A stretch of 64,000 nt of DNA from Bubalus kerabau (lineage: Eukaryota; Chordata; Mammalia; Artiodactyla; Bovidae): positions 104,772,982-104,836,981 of the forward strand of contig NC_073626.1 in NCBI RefSeq assembly GCF_029407905.1, written 5' to 3'. Positions 22,856-34,409 of this stretch are shown here, piece after piece. Below the pieces are notes generated by a model. It saw only the letters and a program-made list of their open reading frames with translations. It was not told the origin of the DNA and made no database searches. How positions within the stretch are numbered: position 1 is the stretch's first letter; the number at the start of each line of letters is the position of its first letter. Both the position numbers and the translations under genes were made by a program.

Positions 22856-24234
22856 CAGAAGCAAATTTTATTACGCCCACATTTCTCAACAAATCAGTAG
22901 AATTTGAATGTTAGAATTTGAAGCAGTATTTCAGTGACTATAAAACTATAAACTCATATCTATAAGTTTATAAATTTGAAAATTCTACTTTAAGAAGTGA
23001 TATTTGCTGATAGTTAAGCCCCTTCTGTCGTACACTTTTTATTGATATAATTATTTACACTATTTATTTACTTACACACTTCTGTGCATTTGATGATATT
23101 AGCTTCTGATATACAAAATGTTTAAGCTGCTTAATCATTTGATTGGTTGAAATACTGAACATGACCTTTCTCCCAAGGAAACGATTCCAAATTGTTTTTT
23201 GGCTTTGGTTAATTGCAAAGTACATGTTCTGTCCTTCAGGTCAGAAATGAATCCCAGATTATGTTCTAACCTGAATCATTCTCTTTATTTTGTTCTCCAT
23301 GTGAGTACTGCTGAGCAGCACCTAGGACAGAGACCCATAAGAAGACATGAGAATGTTTTTCAGTTGTGGAGTTGAGAGGGGGCGGCCAATTTCAGGAGTG
23401 AGTTCACCCTCTATGAATGGCAGGTCAGACTTGCACCCTATTGGTCAAGAAACAAGGGTAATTCTTCAAATTGAGAAGAGAAACCAGTTTTAGACAGCTG
23501 AGCAAATTCTTGCTATTTTAGTCGACTTCACCAAGGTAGTTATTCTCTTGTAAGTGTAGCCTATTATATATTAGAGGTTTGTCATCATACTCAGCCAATA
23601 AAATATCTTTAACTGACTGTACTGACTAAAGAAAAAAATATTGCACCTTCCTGGATGTTCTTCGGATCTCCTCAGAATCTGAGTTTGCAAAACTTAGAAG
23701 ATTCTTTGATATTTTCTCCCAATTCCTTTGACAGCTATAATTATATACAGGAAAACCTCCATCCCCAATGATAATTGGTACCTGAAAAAAAACATCACTT
23801 GGGATGAAGCCATCTAAAATGGAAAACAAAGAAAAACAAAAAGATAAAATGGGGAATAGTGTTTCATAAGTAAAGTGCACAATTATAATTTAGAATGTTC
23901 TGAAAAACTGTATTTCTCAGAACAAATCTATTTAAACTTTACTGATAATTTTTTGTTCTTTTGAGATGCAATGGAACTTTTATATTGCTAACAGTTTAAT
24001 GAAAACTACCTGAAAGCTGTCTATCTCAAGTTTATTTCTTCTTCTACAATCAAATTATCATGATTTGATGCTAGATTTTAATCTTCCTTAGGACAAAAAA
24101 AATCACTTAATTAACTTGCTATTGTTAATTTCTATAACGTTTATCCTGGCAGCAGTCAATAGCATTTTCAGTTTGTTATACTACTTCCCCATGAGCTCCC
24201 CCAAACTACCTTCACTAACTGGTATCTACTTTTG
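22856..24234. other. Mostly unique sequence containing a candidate exon
   Basis: No recognised repeat. It contains the minus-strand candidate exon at 23,647-23,781 and, at 23,377-23,395, a GC-box-like stretch next to CCAAT (gggggcggccaat). Confidence 0.45.
23647..23781 (-). other. Candidate protein-coding exon (unconfirmed)
   Basis: On the minus strand a strong acceptor (a T-run ending in cag, just upstream of 23,781) is followed by exactly 45 open codons and a GT donor (AAG|gtgcaa at 23,646). The exon would be symmetric, phase 0 at both ends. The peptide begins VPIIIGDGGFPVYNYSCQRN and ends SEEIRRTSRK. It is not in any repeat I recognise, and its composition looks protein-like. I do not recognise the protein. 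The donor is weak (gtgcaa), and no neighbouring exon of the same gene was found, so it could be chance. Confidence 0.3.
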
Positions 24235-24660
24235 ATGTATGAAGCCATACCAAACCTTTACTATGTCCCTGAATGAGCCCTGGCCATCCATTATATGTGT
24301 TACTCCCTCTCTGAATGCTGTTTCTCCTTATCCCATTCTCTATCCTCTCTTTTCCCTTCCTAACCCTGTGAAGTCCTACTCTTGCCTTTTATAACCTTTT
24401 CCAGAAAACCGGCCATGATCTTTTCCCACCTATTATCTTGGATACATTGGCAATTCACCTCCTTTCTGAGATTTTTTTTTGTATCATCTGCCATTCTGTC
24501 TTTGTACTTTTTAATCACTTATCTCCCCTAAATAAACTGTGAGGTCCTTGAGGAATGGAACTAAGTTATTGAGGCTGATAAGCCATCATCTGCCCATGAA
24601 CCTTGCTTGGAGTATTTGTTCAATAAATGTTTGCTAATGAAATAAATGAAGGCATTACCC
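24235..24660 (+). mobile_element. L2 LINE 3' end
   Basis: Sense L2 terminus in full order: aaccctgtgaagtcctactc, aaataaactgtgaggtccttg, then the end block tgttcaataaatgtttgctaa. Confidence 0.75.
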
Positions 24661-26361
24661 ACCCACCCATACTCTTTCCCCACTGAAATCTAGTCAGTTT
24701 TAATAAAGTGAACTAATCAGATTGAAAGAGATCTTGTGAAGACAGCAATTTTCTAAATAAACATATAAAAGCAGGCAGGCTTATGGTATGAGCTCTGAAA
24801 TGTTTGTAGAATTAATTCAAAATGGTGCTTGTATATTAAGCTGATTTTCTACCATGTATAGGTTTCCCAGATGTGATAATCACAACAATTACTTAATAGT
24901 GCTTGCTATGCTCTTCAGGCCTAGAAATGATAATTAATGTGATGATTGTATAGAATCATAAATTAAATGAGGAGCAATTACTTGTCTTTCAAAATTTCTC
25001 ATGCTAAAGTTGGAATTTTGAGTTCTGTATAGGTATTTACTTGTTCAGTAAATTCTTTTATACTGAAATGACATGAAGTAGAAAGTAACAGGGAGGGTGG
25101 TTATGAGATAAAGATTAAAAAAATTGGTTAGTGTGAATTACTTAATTTTTTGCACTTGTCTTTTTTTTTTCCCTGATTGATCCCTTGTCCAGTGGATCAA
25201 CTTGTCATCAAGAAGATAATCTATATTTACTTTGTGGCAGGTACTATAGCTCTTAACTCTGCATTTAGCTGATTCAGCTCCTACCCAGACTACTTTGACC
25301 TCAGAATTTTCCCTGCTAACTGTCCCCCTGTTCACTTCAATTTGTACTGCCTAAATGCTTACTGCTGAGTGTCCCTCTGGCCATTTTGAAAGGTGTTTCA
25401 TCACACTATAATAAACGTGAAATACTGATGCACTCAAAATGGCACACATACACACACACGAAAGGCAGCTGGATATCGACATGGGACTGGACAGGGGCAT
25501 TTGTTACACTTTCCTCTTATACCATTGTCTACCTTTGGCAAAGGAAGATTGTAAGTGTCCCTGGTGGTCTGTGTCGATCAATACTACATGGGAGTTAAAT
25601 TAGACCTCAAGTCAAGCACACATCTATGTTGGCTGAGATACCTTCAACCTAAAATCCCTGGAAAATTTACATTTTTCCACTAAGTTAACCAGTAATAGAG
25701 TGAAATGAGTGAGAAAAAAGCAGCTGTCTAGTTTGCATGTTGCATTCCTCCAAATAAACCTGGTCCAATTTTTAGCCCCTGTAGGTGTATTGCAGTAATT
25801 AGCTTAACAGTCTTGCAACATTTCAGCTTAGAAACACTGTCGATTTCATGGCAAACTTCACTAAGGAAGATAAAACATTATGACATAAAATTGTGAAATT
25901 AGGGAAATTCTCTTAACTGTTATTAGTCTTTCCTAAATACTCTAGTTAAATATGTCTTCTAAATCCTTCAAGTGAACTTGGAAACAGATGTAAATTTCTG
26001 AAGACAGAAGTACTATCATGTTAGTTGTTAACTGAGTTGCTGAGTCAAAGGTAAATTTAGGTGAAGCGGTCAATTCAGCCCCTTCAAATGAATATTTCTT
26101 CAATTATTTTGGTTCTTTGTAGGATTCACACATAATCTGGGAAATATTTAGTCCTGTCTACAGACTACATTACCTTTCAATTTGTCCCAATTTTACACTT
26201 TGTGATTCTTGATCAGAATACTTTATGTTTCAAAGTATTACTTTTACTTCCTTTCAGCATTAAAATTATTTTCCACGGAAGACAGAAGAATTTCTAACTA
26301 TAGATCAAGCTTCCATTTAAAATGAACATCACAAGAAGACTTTTGTAAAAAAAATAGTGGA
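24661..26361. other. Unique sequence
   Basis: No recognised gene or repeat apart from a short CA tract near 25,443-25,459. Open frames at 25,138-25,335 (-) and 25,386-25,598 (+) lack support. Confidence 0.45.
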
Positions 26362-26457
26362 TATGTGTATGTATAGCTGATTCCTTTTGCTGTACACTTG
26401 AAACCAATACAACAGTATAAATCAACTCTATTCCAATAAAAGTTTTAAAAAAGAATT
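26362..26457 (+). mobile_element. L1 LINE 3' UTR tail
   Basis: The last ~95 bp of a cetartiodactyl-type L1: tgtatagctgattcc, ttgctgtacacttgaaacc, then an A-rich end. Severely 5' truncated. Confidence 0.75.
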
Positions 26458-26615
26458 TTTTTGCCCTAACTTTACATAATCAGAGGCAGTTTCTGTTTCT
26501 GGTCATCTGACTAGCTATACAAGAAATAAGTAAATGGGCCAAATTTCTTAGAGTGGGAAAAAAATGTATTCAAATAATCTAAAGGGACTGTTTATGAAGA
26601 GTTTTTGAGAATATT

Positions 26616-26897
26616 CAGAGAAGGCAATGGCAACCCACTCCAGTACTCTTGCCTGGAAAATTCCATGGACAGAGGAGCCTGGTAGGCTGCAGTCCATGGG
26701 GTCTGGACAAGTCAGACACAACTGAGCGACTTCACTTTCACTTTTCCCTTTCATGCATTGGAGAAGGAAATGGCAACCCACTCCAGTGTTCTTGCCTGGA
26801 GAATCCCAGGGACAGGGGAGCCTTGTGGACTACCGTCTATGGGGTCACACAGAGTCAGACATGACTGAAGCGACTTAGCAGCAGCAGCAGCAGCAGC
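26616..26897 (+). repeat. Bov-A2 dimeric SINE
   Basis: Both monomers complete, ending in six AGC units. Exact 11-bp target duplication ttgagaatatt at 26,605-26,615 and 26,898-26,908. Looks relatively young. Confidence 0.96.
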
Positions 26898-26908
26898 TTG
26901 AGAATATT

Positions 26909-27234
26909 GGCACATGTTTAAGACCAAAACAAGTTGAACCTATTGAAAATTGACTCAGTAGATTATTTTCAGTGGTATTCTACAAATGTTTAACAAGCAG
27001 TTCTTGGGGTATGGAGAGGCAGATTTGCAGTGTTTTCAATTTCTATCATATAAGGGCATCCACTCACAGCTGATTTCAATCTGCCAAAGTGATGTCACTA
27101 ATGGAGAATCAGGAAGAGATGCCCACAAAAGTCTGTCATGAGCTGGTCCACACCAGCTCTAGCACAGTACTAGTTCTTTTGCCAATTTAACTTCTCAACC
27201 CCAGCTTTATAACTGAGAAAGTGGAAAGAACGCT
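26909..27234. other. Unique spacer
   Basis: No gene or repeat recognised between Bov-A2 and BovB. Confidence 0.45.
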
Positions 27235-27244
27235 ATGAAATGCT

Positions 27245-27996
27245 TTGTTGTTCAGTCACTATGTCTGACTCTTTGCAACCCCATGGACCGCAGCACGCCA
27301 AACTTCCCTGTCCTTAACTATCTCCTGGCATATGCTCAAACTCAGGCTTCCCAGGTAGTTCAGAGGTTAAAGCATCTGCCCTCAATGCAGGAGAGCTGGG
27401 TTCGATCCCTGGGTTGGGAAGATCCCCTGGAGAAGGAAATAGCAACACACTCCAGTATTCTTGCCTGAAAACCCCATGGACAGAGGAGCTTAGTGGGCTA
27501 TACTCCACGGGGTAGCAAAGAGTCAGACACGACTGAGCGACTTCACTTTCTTGCTCACACTCATGTCCATTGAGTCGGTGCTGCCATCCAACCATCTCAT
27601 CCTCTGTCAACCCCCTTCTCCTCGTCCTCTCAATCTTTTCCAGAGTCAGGGTCTTTTCCAATGAGTTGGCTTTTCTCATCAGGTGGCCAAAGTATTGGAG
27701 CTTCAGCTTCAGCATCAGCCCTTCCAATGAATATTCTGGCTTAATTTCTTTTAGGATTGACTAATTTGATCTCCTTGCTGTCTAAGGGAGTTTCAGGAGT
27801 CTTCTCCAGAATCACAGTTTGAGAGCATCAGTTCTTTGGTGCTCAGCCTTCTTTATGGTTCAGCTTTCATAACCATACATGACTCCTGGAAAAACCATAG
27901 CTTTGACTATATGGACCTTTATTGGCAAAGTGATGTCTCTACTTTTGAATATGCTGTCAAGGTTTGTCATAGCTTTTCTTCCAAGGATCAAGTGTC
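27245..27996 (-). mobile_element. BovB LINE, antisense, split by a Bov-tA
   Basis: Antisense 3' end of BovB: 27,245-27,344 (gtctgactctttgcaacccc) and 27,552-27,996 (tcatgtccattgagtcgg to ttcttccaaggatcaag). The Bov-tA at 27,345-27,551 separates them. An imperfect 10-bp repeat (atgaaatgct at 27,235-27,244; atgaagtgct at 28,026-28,035) may be the target duplication, which would leave ~30 non-BovB bases at the 5' junction. Only C-terminal coding remnants are present. Confidence 0.88.
27345..27551 (+). repeat. Bov-tA SINE, nested in BovB
   Basis: Complete copy with an intact B-box-like ggttcgatccc in the tRNA-like head. Target duplication tgctcaaactca (27,333-27,344) / tgctcacactca (27,552-27,563), 11 of 12 identical. 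Confidence 0.94.
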
Positions 27997-28035
27997 TGCC
28001 TGGGAAGCCATTAATTAAAAATGTCATGAAGTGCT

Positions 28036-28289
28036 ATCTTGCTTTATCTTTAACCTATACTACCTAATGAAACAACAGCAACAACATTTCATTTTTTGTG
28101 CAAACTTTCCAAAATTTTTACATGTATTTAAATTGATTTTCTTTATATTAGAGGCTGGGGACCTTGGCTTCTCTTACTTAATCATGATCAAAAGCATTAG
28201 GCTAAAATTTAAGTGTAAGCATAATTTATACAATTGAATGTTTGCTGTAAATGAAGCATGTTTGTGTTATTATATATTGTTATGTATAT
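28036..28289. other. Unique spacer
   Basis: Short CAA-rich segment near 28,072-28,086; no gene seen. Confidence 0.45.
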
Positions 28290-28600
28290 ATTATTCCCCA
28301 GAAATCCACATGACTACCATCTTCCTCTCATTGACCTCTCTGTTCATATATTACTTTCTGGAATAGGCTTACCCTAACTACCTCATTTAAAATTGCCACT
28401 AACTCCTCTTATACTTCTACTATTTTTTTTTTTGTCTTCTAATATTATTGACAATTTTACTTATTTTGCTAATTGAATATTATCTGTCTCTGAAAGTATG
28501 TTTTGCCTGTTTTCTTCACTTATACCTCTCCCATTCCCAGAACAGTGCCTGGTATAAAGTAGATGCTCAATGAAAATGTGTAGAATGAATGAGATGATCC
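28290..28600 (+). mobile_element. L2 LINE 3' end
   Basis: Sense L2 3' end with cccagaacagtgcctgg, agtagatgctcaatgaaaa and a final gaatgaatgag. Confidence 0.72.
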
Positions 28601-29004
28601 CAAAGTCTAATCAGAATTAAAATCTATAATGCACGGGAAGGATTTTCTGGCAGTGTTGGTTACTTAATTGAGTGACAAGAAACTATGATATCTCACTCAG
28701 CAATAGGTTTATAAAATAGCCTAGATTCTCATTCTTCTGAAATTATTTAGATATGGTCCCATTTAAAGATAGAACATTACTCAGTCTAGTGATTTCTTGG
28801 GTTCTTTAGAGAACTCTCAAAGACTTCACAAAGAGGTGATATAAAGGGGCCAAATGGATGGAGTTTATGTTTCCACTCTGACTCTGTTCAAGGACTGTGA
28901 TCTTATCAGCTCTGATTGAGATTGGACAAGTGTGTGTTTGGGGCAGGGAAGCTGTGTCATAACATTTTATTTGAATAAAAGATACCTACTGCTAAAGTTT
29001 GGAA
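28601..29004. other. Unique spacer
   Basis: No recognisable gene or repeat. Confidence 0.45.
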
Positions 29005-29213
29005 CGTCCCTGATGGCTCAGACGGTAAATATATAATCTGCCTGCAATGCAGGAGACCTGGGTTCAATCCCTGGGTAAGGAAGATCCCTGGAGAAGGGAA
29101 AGGCTACCTATTCCATTCTTGCCTGGAGAATTCCACGGACAGGGGCTACAGTCCCTGGGGAACACAAAGAGTCAGACATGCCTGAATGACTAACACTTTC
29201 ATTTTCACTTCAG
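29005..29213 (+). repeat. Bov-tA SINE
   Basis: Head (gatggctcagacgg, tgcctgcaatgcagg) and body (ttcttgcctggagaat) in order, with small deletions in the body. Confidence 0.9.
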
Positions 29214-29928
29214 GTTGCTTAAAGCTTAAAATTCTATATTTTCTTCTATATTTCTAATTATTTAATAAACAGAAAAAAATCCATCTTTCCCTTAAAGTAA
29301 ATAACAAAACACCCTTGTATAAAATATCATCTAACAGGCAGGGGCCATAACCTTTTAACTTTTCCCTATTTTTCTAAAATGTTAAATGTGTCTATACTAC
29401 ACTTGTCTATAGCATTTACAAAATAATTTTGAAGATCATAGACAAGATTTAAGAAGATAGATTTGAAAAGAAAGAGTTAAAAAACAACAGAACAATCTAT
29501 TAACAAATGCATGTTAAAGAAAATTATTTTGAAATATGAATCAAGTAGAGTCAGATGCCTTCCCCTTGTAAGCCATTTGAATTCAATTTGTGACAGAACA
29601 TGCAGATTCTTCTGGATCAATAGGGTGCATTCAGCACAGCTGACATACTACACCTGATCCAGAGCCAACCTGACTGGGGACCTATTAGTCATACCTGAGG
29701 GACTTTCCCTAGCTTTTATCCCGAGGTACAACTCCTAGGATTACAGGTACTTGAGGCTAATTAGTCTGTTCTATTACCTGCCAGGGAAGGCCTCTGTTTC
29801 TACAACATCCTGTTTACCTTATAATCTCAAAAAGATAATCAGGATGCATGGTGCACTAAAGGTAAAATGATAGCCTTGAATGCACTCCTAACTGCCATGC
29901 GCCAGCTTGTGGGCACACACAAGGTCAC
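29214..29928. other. Unique sequence
   Basis: No supported gene or repeat. Confidence 0.45.

Positions 29929-29957
<29 letters not shown>
29929..29957. repeat. (CA)n microsatellite
   Basis: Uninterrupted CA repeat, about 14 units. Confidence 0.97.
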
Positions 29958-29959
<2 letters not shown>

Positions 29960-30362
29960 CAGAGCTAAAGAGATAAGGCAGACTGACCTGTTACAGTTTT
30001 ACCATCTTTGCTTTATTGCTTTTCCCCAGAAGTCTGCCCCCTTCCAATGTAATTATGTAATTAGAGCTAATGACTATAAACAAATAGAGATTGTCCCCTC
30101 CCCCAGCTCTGCTGTCAAGCCTTTGGGATACTGAGCCTCTGTAGGGCAGCTTGTGCCTGGCAAACACAGGGAGGCAGACCTGAGGCATTGAAAGCCTGTC
30201 GCAGTCCTGACTCACCTGATCTTCCTCCTGGACTTGATGCACAAAGGGAGCTCAAATAGAAGCGGAGTGCAGACTTTCCTGTTGCATTTGTTCATTTTAG
30301 AATAATAATCAGTGCTTTTTCCCTTTAAATTTGCATTTTGTTTCACTTTATGGCATATTCAT
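29958..30362. other. Unique spacer
   Basis: Somewhat GC-richer than surroundings around 30,090-30,250 (ccccagctctgctgtc). No exon with convincing splice borders found. Confidence 0.4.
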
Positions 30363-32657
30363 CAGTTCAATTCATTCAATCACTCAGTCGTGTCTGACTC
30401 TTTGCGACCCCATGGACTGCAGCACGCCAGGCCTCCCTGTTCATCACCAACTCCTGGAGTTCACCAAAACTCATGTCCATTGAGTCGGTGATGCCATTCA
30501 AACATCTCATCCTCTGTCGTTCCCTTCTCTTCTTGCCTTCAATCCTTCCAGCATCAGGGTCTTTTAAAATGAGTCACCTCTTCACATCAGATGGCCAAAG
30601 TATTGGAGTTTCGGCTTCAACATCAGTCCTTCCAATAAACATTCAGGACTGATCTCCTTTAGGATGGACTTGTTGGATCTCCTTGCAGTCCAAGAGACTC
30701 GCAAGAGTCTTCTGCAACACCACAGTTCAAAAGCATCAATTCTTCGGCGCTCAGCCTTCTTCACAGTCCAAATCTCACATCCATACATGACCACTGGAAA
30801 AACCATAGCCTTGACTAGAAGAACCTTTGTTGGCAAAGTAATGTCTCTGCTTTTGAATATGCTATCTAGGTTGGTCATAACTTTCCTTCCAAGGAGTAAG
30901 CCTCTTTTAATTTTGTGGCTGCAGTCACCATCTGCAGTGGTTTTGGAGCCCAGAAAAATAAAGTCTGACACTGTTTCCACTGTTTCCCCATCTATTTCCC
31001 ATGAAGTGATGGGACCAGATGCCATGATCTTCATTTTCTGAATGTTGAGCTTTAAGCCAACTTTTTCACTCTCCACTTTCACTTTATCAAGAGGCTTTTT
31101 AGTTCCTCTTCACTTCTGCCATAACAGTGGTGTCATCTGCATATCTGAGGTTATTGATATTTCTCCCAGCAATCTTGATTCCAGCTTGTGTTTCTTCCAG
31201 TCCAGCGTTTCTCATGATGTACTCTGCATATAAGTTAAATAAGCAGGGTGACAATATACAGTTTGACATACTCCTTTTCCTATTTGGAACCAGTCTGTTG
31301 TTCCATGTCCAGTTCTAACTGTTGCTTCCTGACCTGCATACAAATTTCTCAAGAGGCAGGTCAGGTGGTCTGGTATTCCCATCTCTTGAGGAATTTCCCA
31401 CCGTTTATGGGATCCACACAGTCAAAGGCTTTGGCATAGTCAATAAAACAGAAATAGATGTTTTTCTGGAACTCTCTTGCTTTTTCCATCATCCAGCGGA
31501 TGTTGGCAATTTGATCTCTGGTTCCTCTGCCTTTTCTAAAACCAGCTTGAACATCAGGAAGTTCATGGTTCACATATTGCTGAAGCCTGGCTTGGAGAAT
31601 TTTGAGCATTACTTTACTAGCCTGTGAGATGAGTGCAATTGGTAGTTGCAATCATCTACTCAAACTACCAATGCTCAATTGGCAGTTTGAGCATTCTTTG
31701 GCATTGCCTTTCTTTGGGATTGGAATGAAAACTGACCTTTTCCAGTCCTGTGGCCACTGCTGAGTTTTCCAAATTTGCTGGCATATTGAGTGCAGCACTT
31801 TCACAGCATCATGTTTCAGGATTTGAAATAGCTCAACTGGAATTCCATCATCTCCACTAGCTTTGTTCGTAGTGATGCTTTCTAAGACCCACTTGACTTC
31901 ACATTCCAGGATGTCTGGCTTTAGGTGAGTGATCACACCATCGTGATTATCTTGGTCATGAAGATCTTTTTTGTACAGTTCTTCTGTGTATTCTTGCCAT
32001 CTCTTCTTAATATCTTCTGCTTCTGTTAGGTCCATACCATTTCTGTCCTTTATCGAGCCCATCTTTGCATGAAATATTCCTTTGGTATCTCTGATTTTCT
32101 TAAAGAGATCTCTAGTCTTTCCCATTCTGTTGTTTTCCTCTATTTTTTTGCATTATTGCTGAAGAAGGCTTTCTTATCTCTTCTTGCTATTCTTTGGAAC
32201 TCTGCATTCAGATGTTTATATCTTTCCTTTTCTCCTTTGCTTTTCGCTTCTCTTCTTCTCACAGCTCTTTGTAAGGCCTCCCCAGACAGCCATTTTGCTT
32301 TTGTGCATTTCTTTTCCATGGGGATAGTCTTGATCCCTGTCTCCTGTACAATGTTCCAAACCTCATTCCATAGTTCATCAGGCACTCTATCTATCAGATC
32401 TAGGCCCTTAAATCTATTTCTCACTTCCACTGTATAATCATAAGGGATTTGATTTAGGTCATACCTGAATGGTTTAGTGGTTTTCCCTACCTTCTTCAAT
32501 TTAAGTCTGAATTTTGGCAATAAGGAGTTCATGGTCTGAGCCACAGTCAGCTCTTGGTGTTGTTTTTGCTGACTGTATAGAGCTTCTGCATCTTTGGCTG
32601 CAAAGAATATAATCAATCTGATTTTGGTGTTGACCATCTGGTGATGTCCATGTATAG
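30363..32657 (-). mobile_element. BovB LINE, antisense arm of an inverted copy
   Basis: A 2.3-kb BovB segment: reverse tail at the left, then RT and the end of the endonuclease domain toward the right. Antisense translation shows DIECFELWC-type C-terminal blocks, an intact YADD (31,132-31,143), FCFIDYAKAF, FRKGRGTRDQIANI and FIPIPKKG. The frame is broken several times, including near 32,150 (a loss shared with the copy at 58.9 kb) and in the conserved block after CVD. At 32,657 the BovB stops and continues in the opposite orientation. Confidence 0.93.
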
Positions 32658-32660
32658 AAT

Positions 32661-33472
32661 AGATGGAGCCAAAGCAAAAACAACACCCAGTTGTGGATGT
32701 GACTAGTGATAAAAGCAGGTCCGATTCTCTAAAGAGCAATATTGCATAGGAACCTGGAATGTTAGGTCCATGAATCAAGGCAAATTGGAAGTGATCAAAC
32801 AGGAGATGGCAAGATTGAATGTCGAGATTTTAGGAATGGATGAATTTAACTCAGATGACTATTGTATCTACTACTGTGGGCAAGAATCCCTTAGAAGAAA
32901 TGGAGTAACCATCATAGTCAACAAAAGAGTTCGAAATGCAGTACTTGGATGCAATCTCAAAAACGACAGAATGATCTCTGTTCCTTTCCAAGGCAAAGCA
33001 TTCAATATCACAGCAATCCAAGTCTATGCCCCAACCAGTAACGCTAAAGAAGCTGAAGTTGAATGGTTCTATGAAGCCCATAAGACCTTCCAGAATTAAC
33101 ACCCAAAAAAAGATGTCCTTTTCATTATAGGGGACTTGAAAGCAAAAGTAGGAAGTCAAGAAACACCTGGAATAACAGGCAAATTTGGCCTTGGATACAG
33201 AATGAAGCAGGGAAAAGGCTGATAGAGTTCTGCCAAGAGAATACACTGGTCATAGTAAACACCCTCTTCCAACAACACAAGAGAAGACTCTACACATGGA
33301 CATCACCAGATGATCAACACTGAAGTCAGTTTGATTATATTCTTTGCAGCCAAAATGGAGAAGCTCTATACAGTCAATAAAATGTGACTGACTGTGGCTA
33401 AGATCATGAACTCCTTATTGCCAAATTCAGACTCAAATTGAAGAAAGTAGGGAAAACCACTAGACCATTCAA
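32661..33472 (+). mobile_element. BovB LINE, sense arm (inverted 5' part)
   Basis: Sense BovB starting in the region before the endonuclease domain (gatggagccaaagc) and running to gaccattcaag. The 109-codon frame at 32,770-33,099 encodes part of the apurinic endonuclease: MNQGKLEVIKQEMA, YYCGQESLRRNGV and VYAPTSNAKEAEVEWFYE. It continues, frame-shifted, through a damaged GD.NAKVG-type block (GDLKAKVG, W lost). It lacks the RT. Together with the antisense arm it forms one 5'-inverted element or two abutting insertions. Confidence 0.92.
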
Positions 33473-34031
33473 GCTTACTCATAGTATCATAGAATATTAA
33501 GACTATGAATCAAAGCAGATTCTTTGACAATATTTACCTCTTCTTCTATAACTATCCTTCATTGTTTGGAAATCTCCCGGCTTATTATATTTGTTCATTA
33601 CAGAGGAATTATATTTGAACCAGTGGTAGGATACCTAAGATGTATGTTCTATCATGATGCACTTATGTGAAGTCAAATGCGATTTTACCCTGAAAGTTAT
33701 ATTCTCAGCTCATACGGGAGACAAGAAATAGCAGAGGATGTGAGAGCACACTGTACTGTAGGGGCAGAAATGCACTTGCAATGATAACAAGAACAGTTAG
33801 CAATATTACTATGTGCTCTGGCTTTGCTAAACTTTTGTCACTAGAAATCATCGAAGAAGTTTCTCTCTGGAGAAATGTCAAGGTTCTCTTTATCATGCTG
33901 ATTTTGCCCACTGTTTTCTGCCTCCTTTGATTTTGTTCTGTCTCCAGCTTCAAACCCACAGCAAGTCCTTTGAAGGGATCCATTCTGGGCTTCAGGAGTG
34001 GCCATGAAAGTGGTCATGTCAGGCCATTTAG
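33473..34031. other. Unique sequence
   Basis: No recognised gene or repeat. The 92-codon minus-strand frame at 33,705-33,983 has no splice or motif support. Confidence 0.45.
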
Positions 34032-34043
34032 TTTTCAGGAGCT

Positions 34044-34301
34044 GCTGCTGCTAAGTTGCTTCAGTCGTATCCGACTCTGTGTGACCCAATAGATGTCAGC
34101 CCACCAGGCTCCCCTGTCCCTGGGATTCTCCAGGCAAGAACACTGGAGTGGGTTGCCATTTCCTTCTTCAATGCATGAAAATGAAAACTGAAAGTGAAGT
34201 CACTCATTCATGTCCAACTCTTAGAGACCCCATGGACTGCAGCCCACCAGGCTCCTTCATCCATGGGAGTTTCCAGGCCAGTGTACTGGAGTGGGGTGCC
34301 A
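34044..34301 (-). repeat. Bov-A2 dimeric SINE
   Basis: Reverse dimer with GCT repeats at the left and both monomers. Exact 12-bp target duplication ttttcaggagct at 34,032-34,043 and 34,302-34,313. Confidence 0.96.
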
Positions 34302-34409
34302 TTTTCAGGAGCTACACCCTCAAAATCCTGCAAGGACCAGGCAGGTGACTTGGGTAGGTAAAGAGGGCTTATAATGGGCTAATTGTATAACCCTCTACAG
34401 ACTGTTTCT

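Noticed and set aside
26880..26897. CAG/AGC trinucleotide repeat as a possible disease-type expansion
   Set aside because: It is the normal 3' end of Bov-A2.
31042..31627. Chain of plus-strand open frames opposite the antisense BovB
   Set aside because: They are reverse-complement reading of BovB RT sequence.
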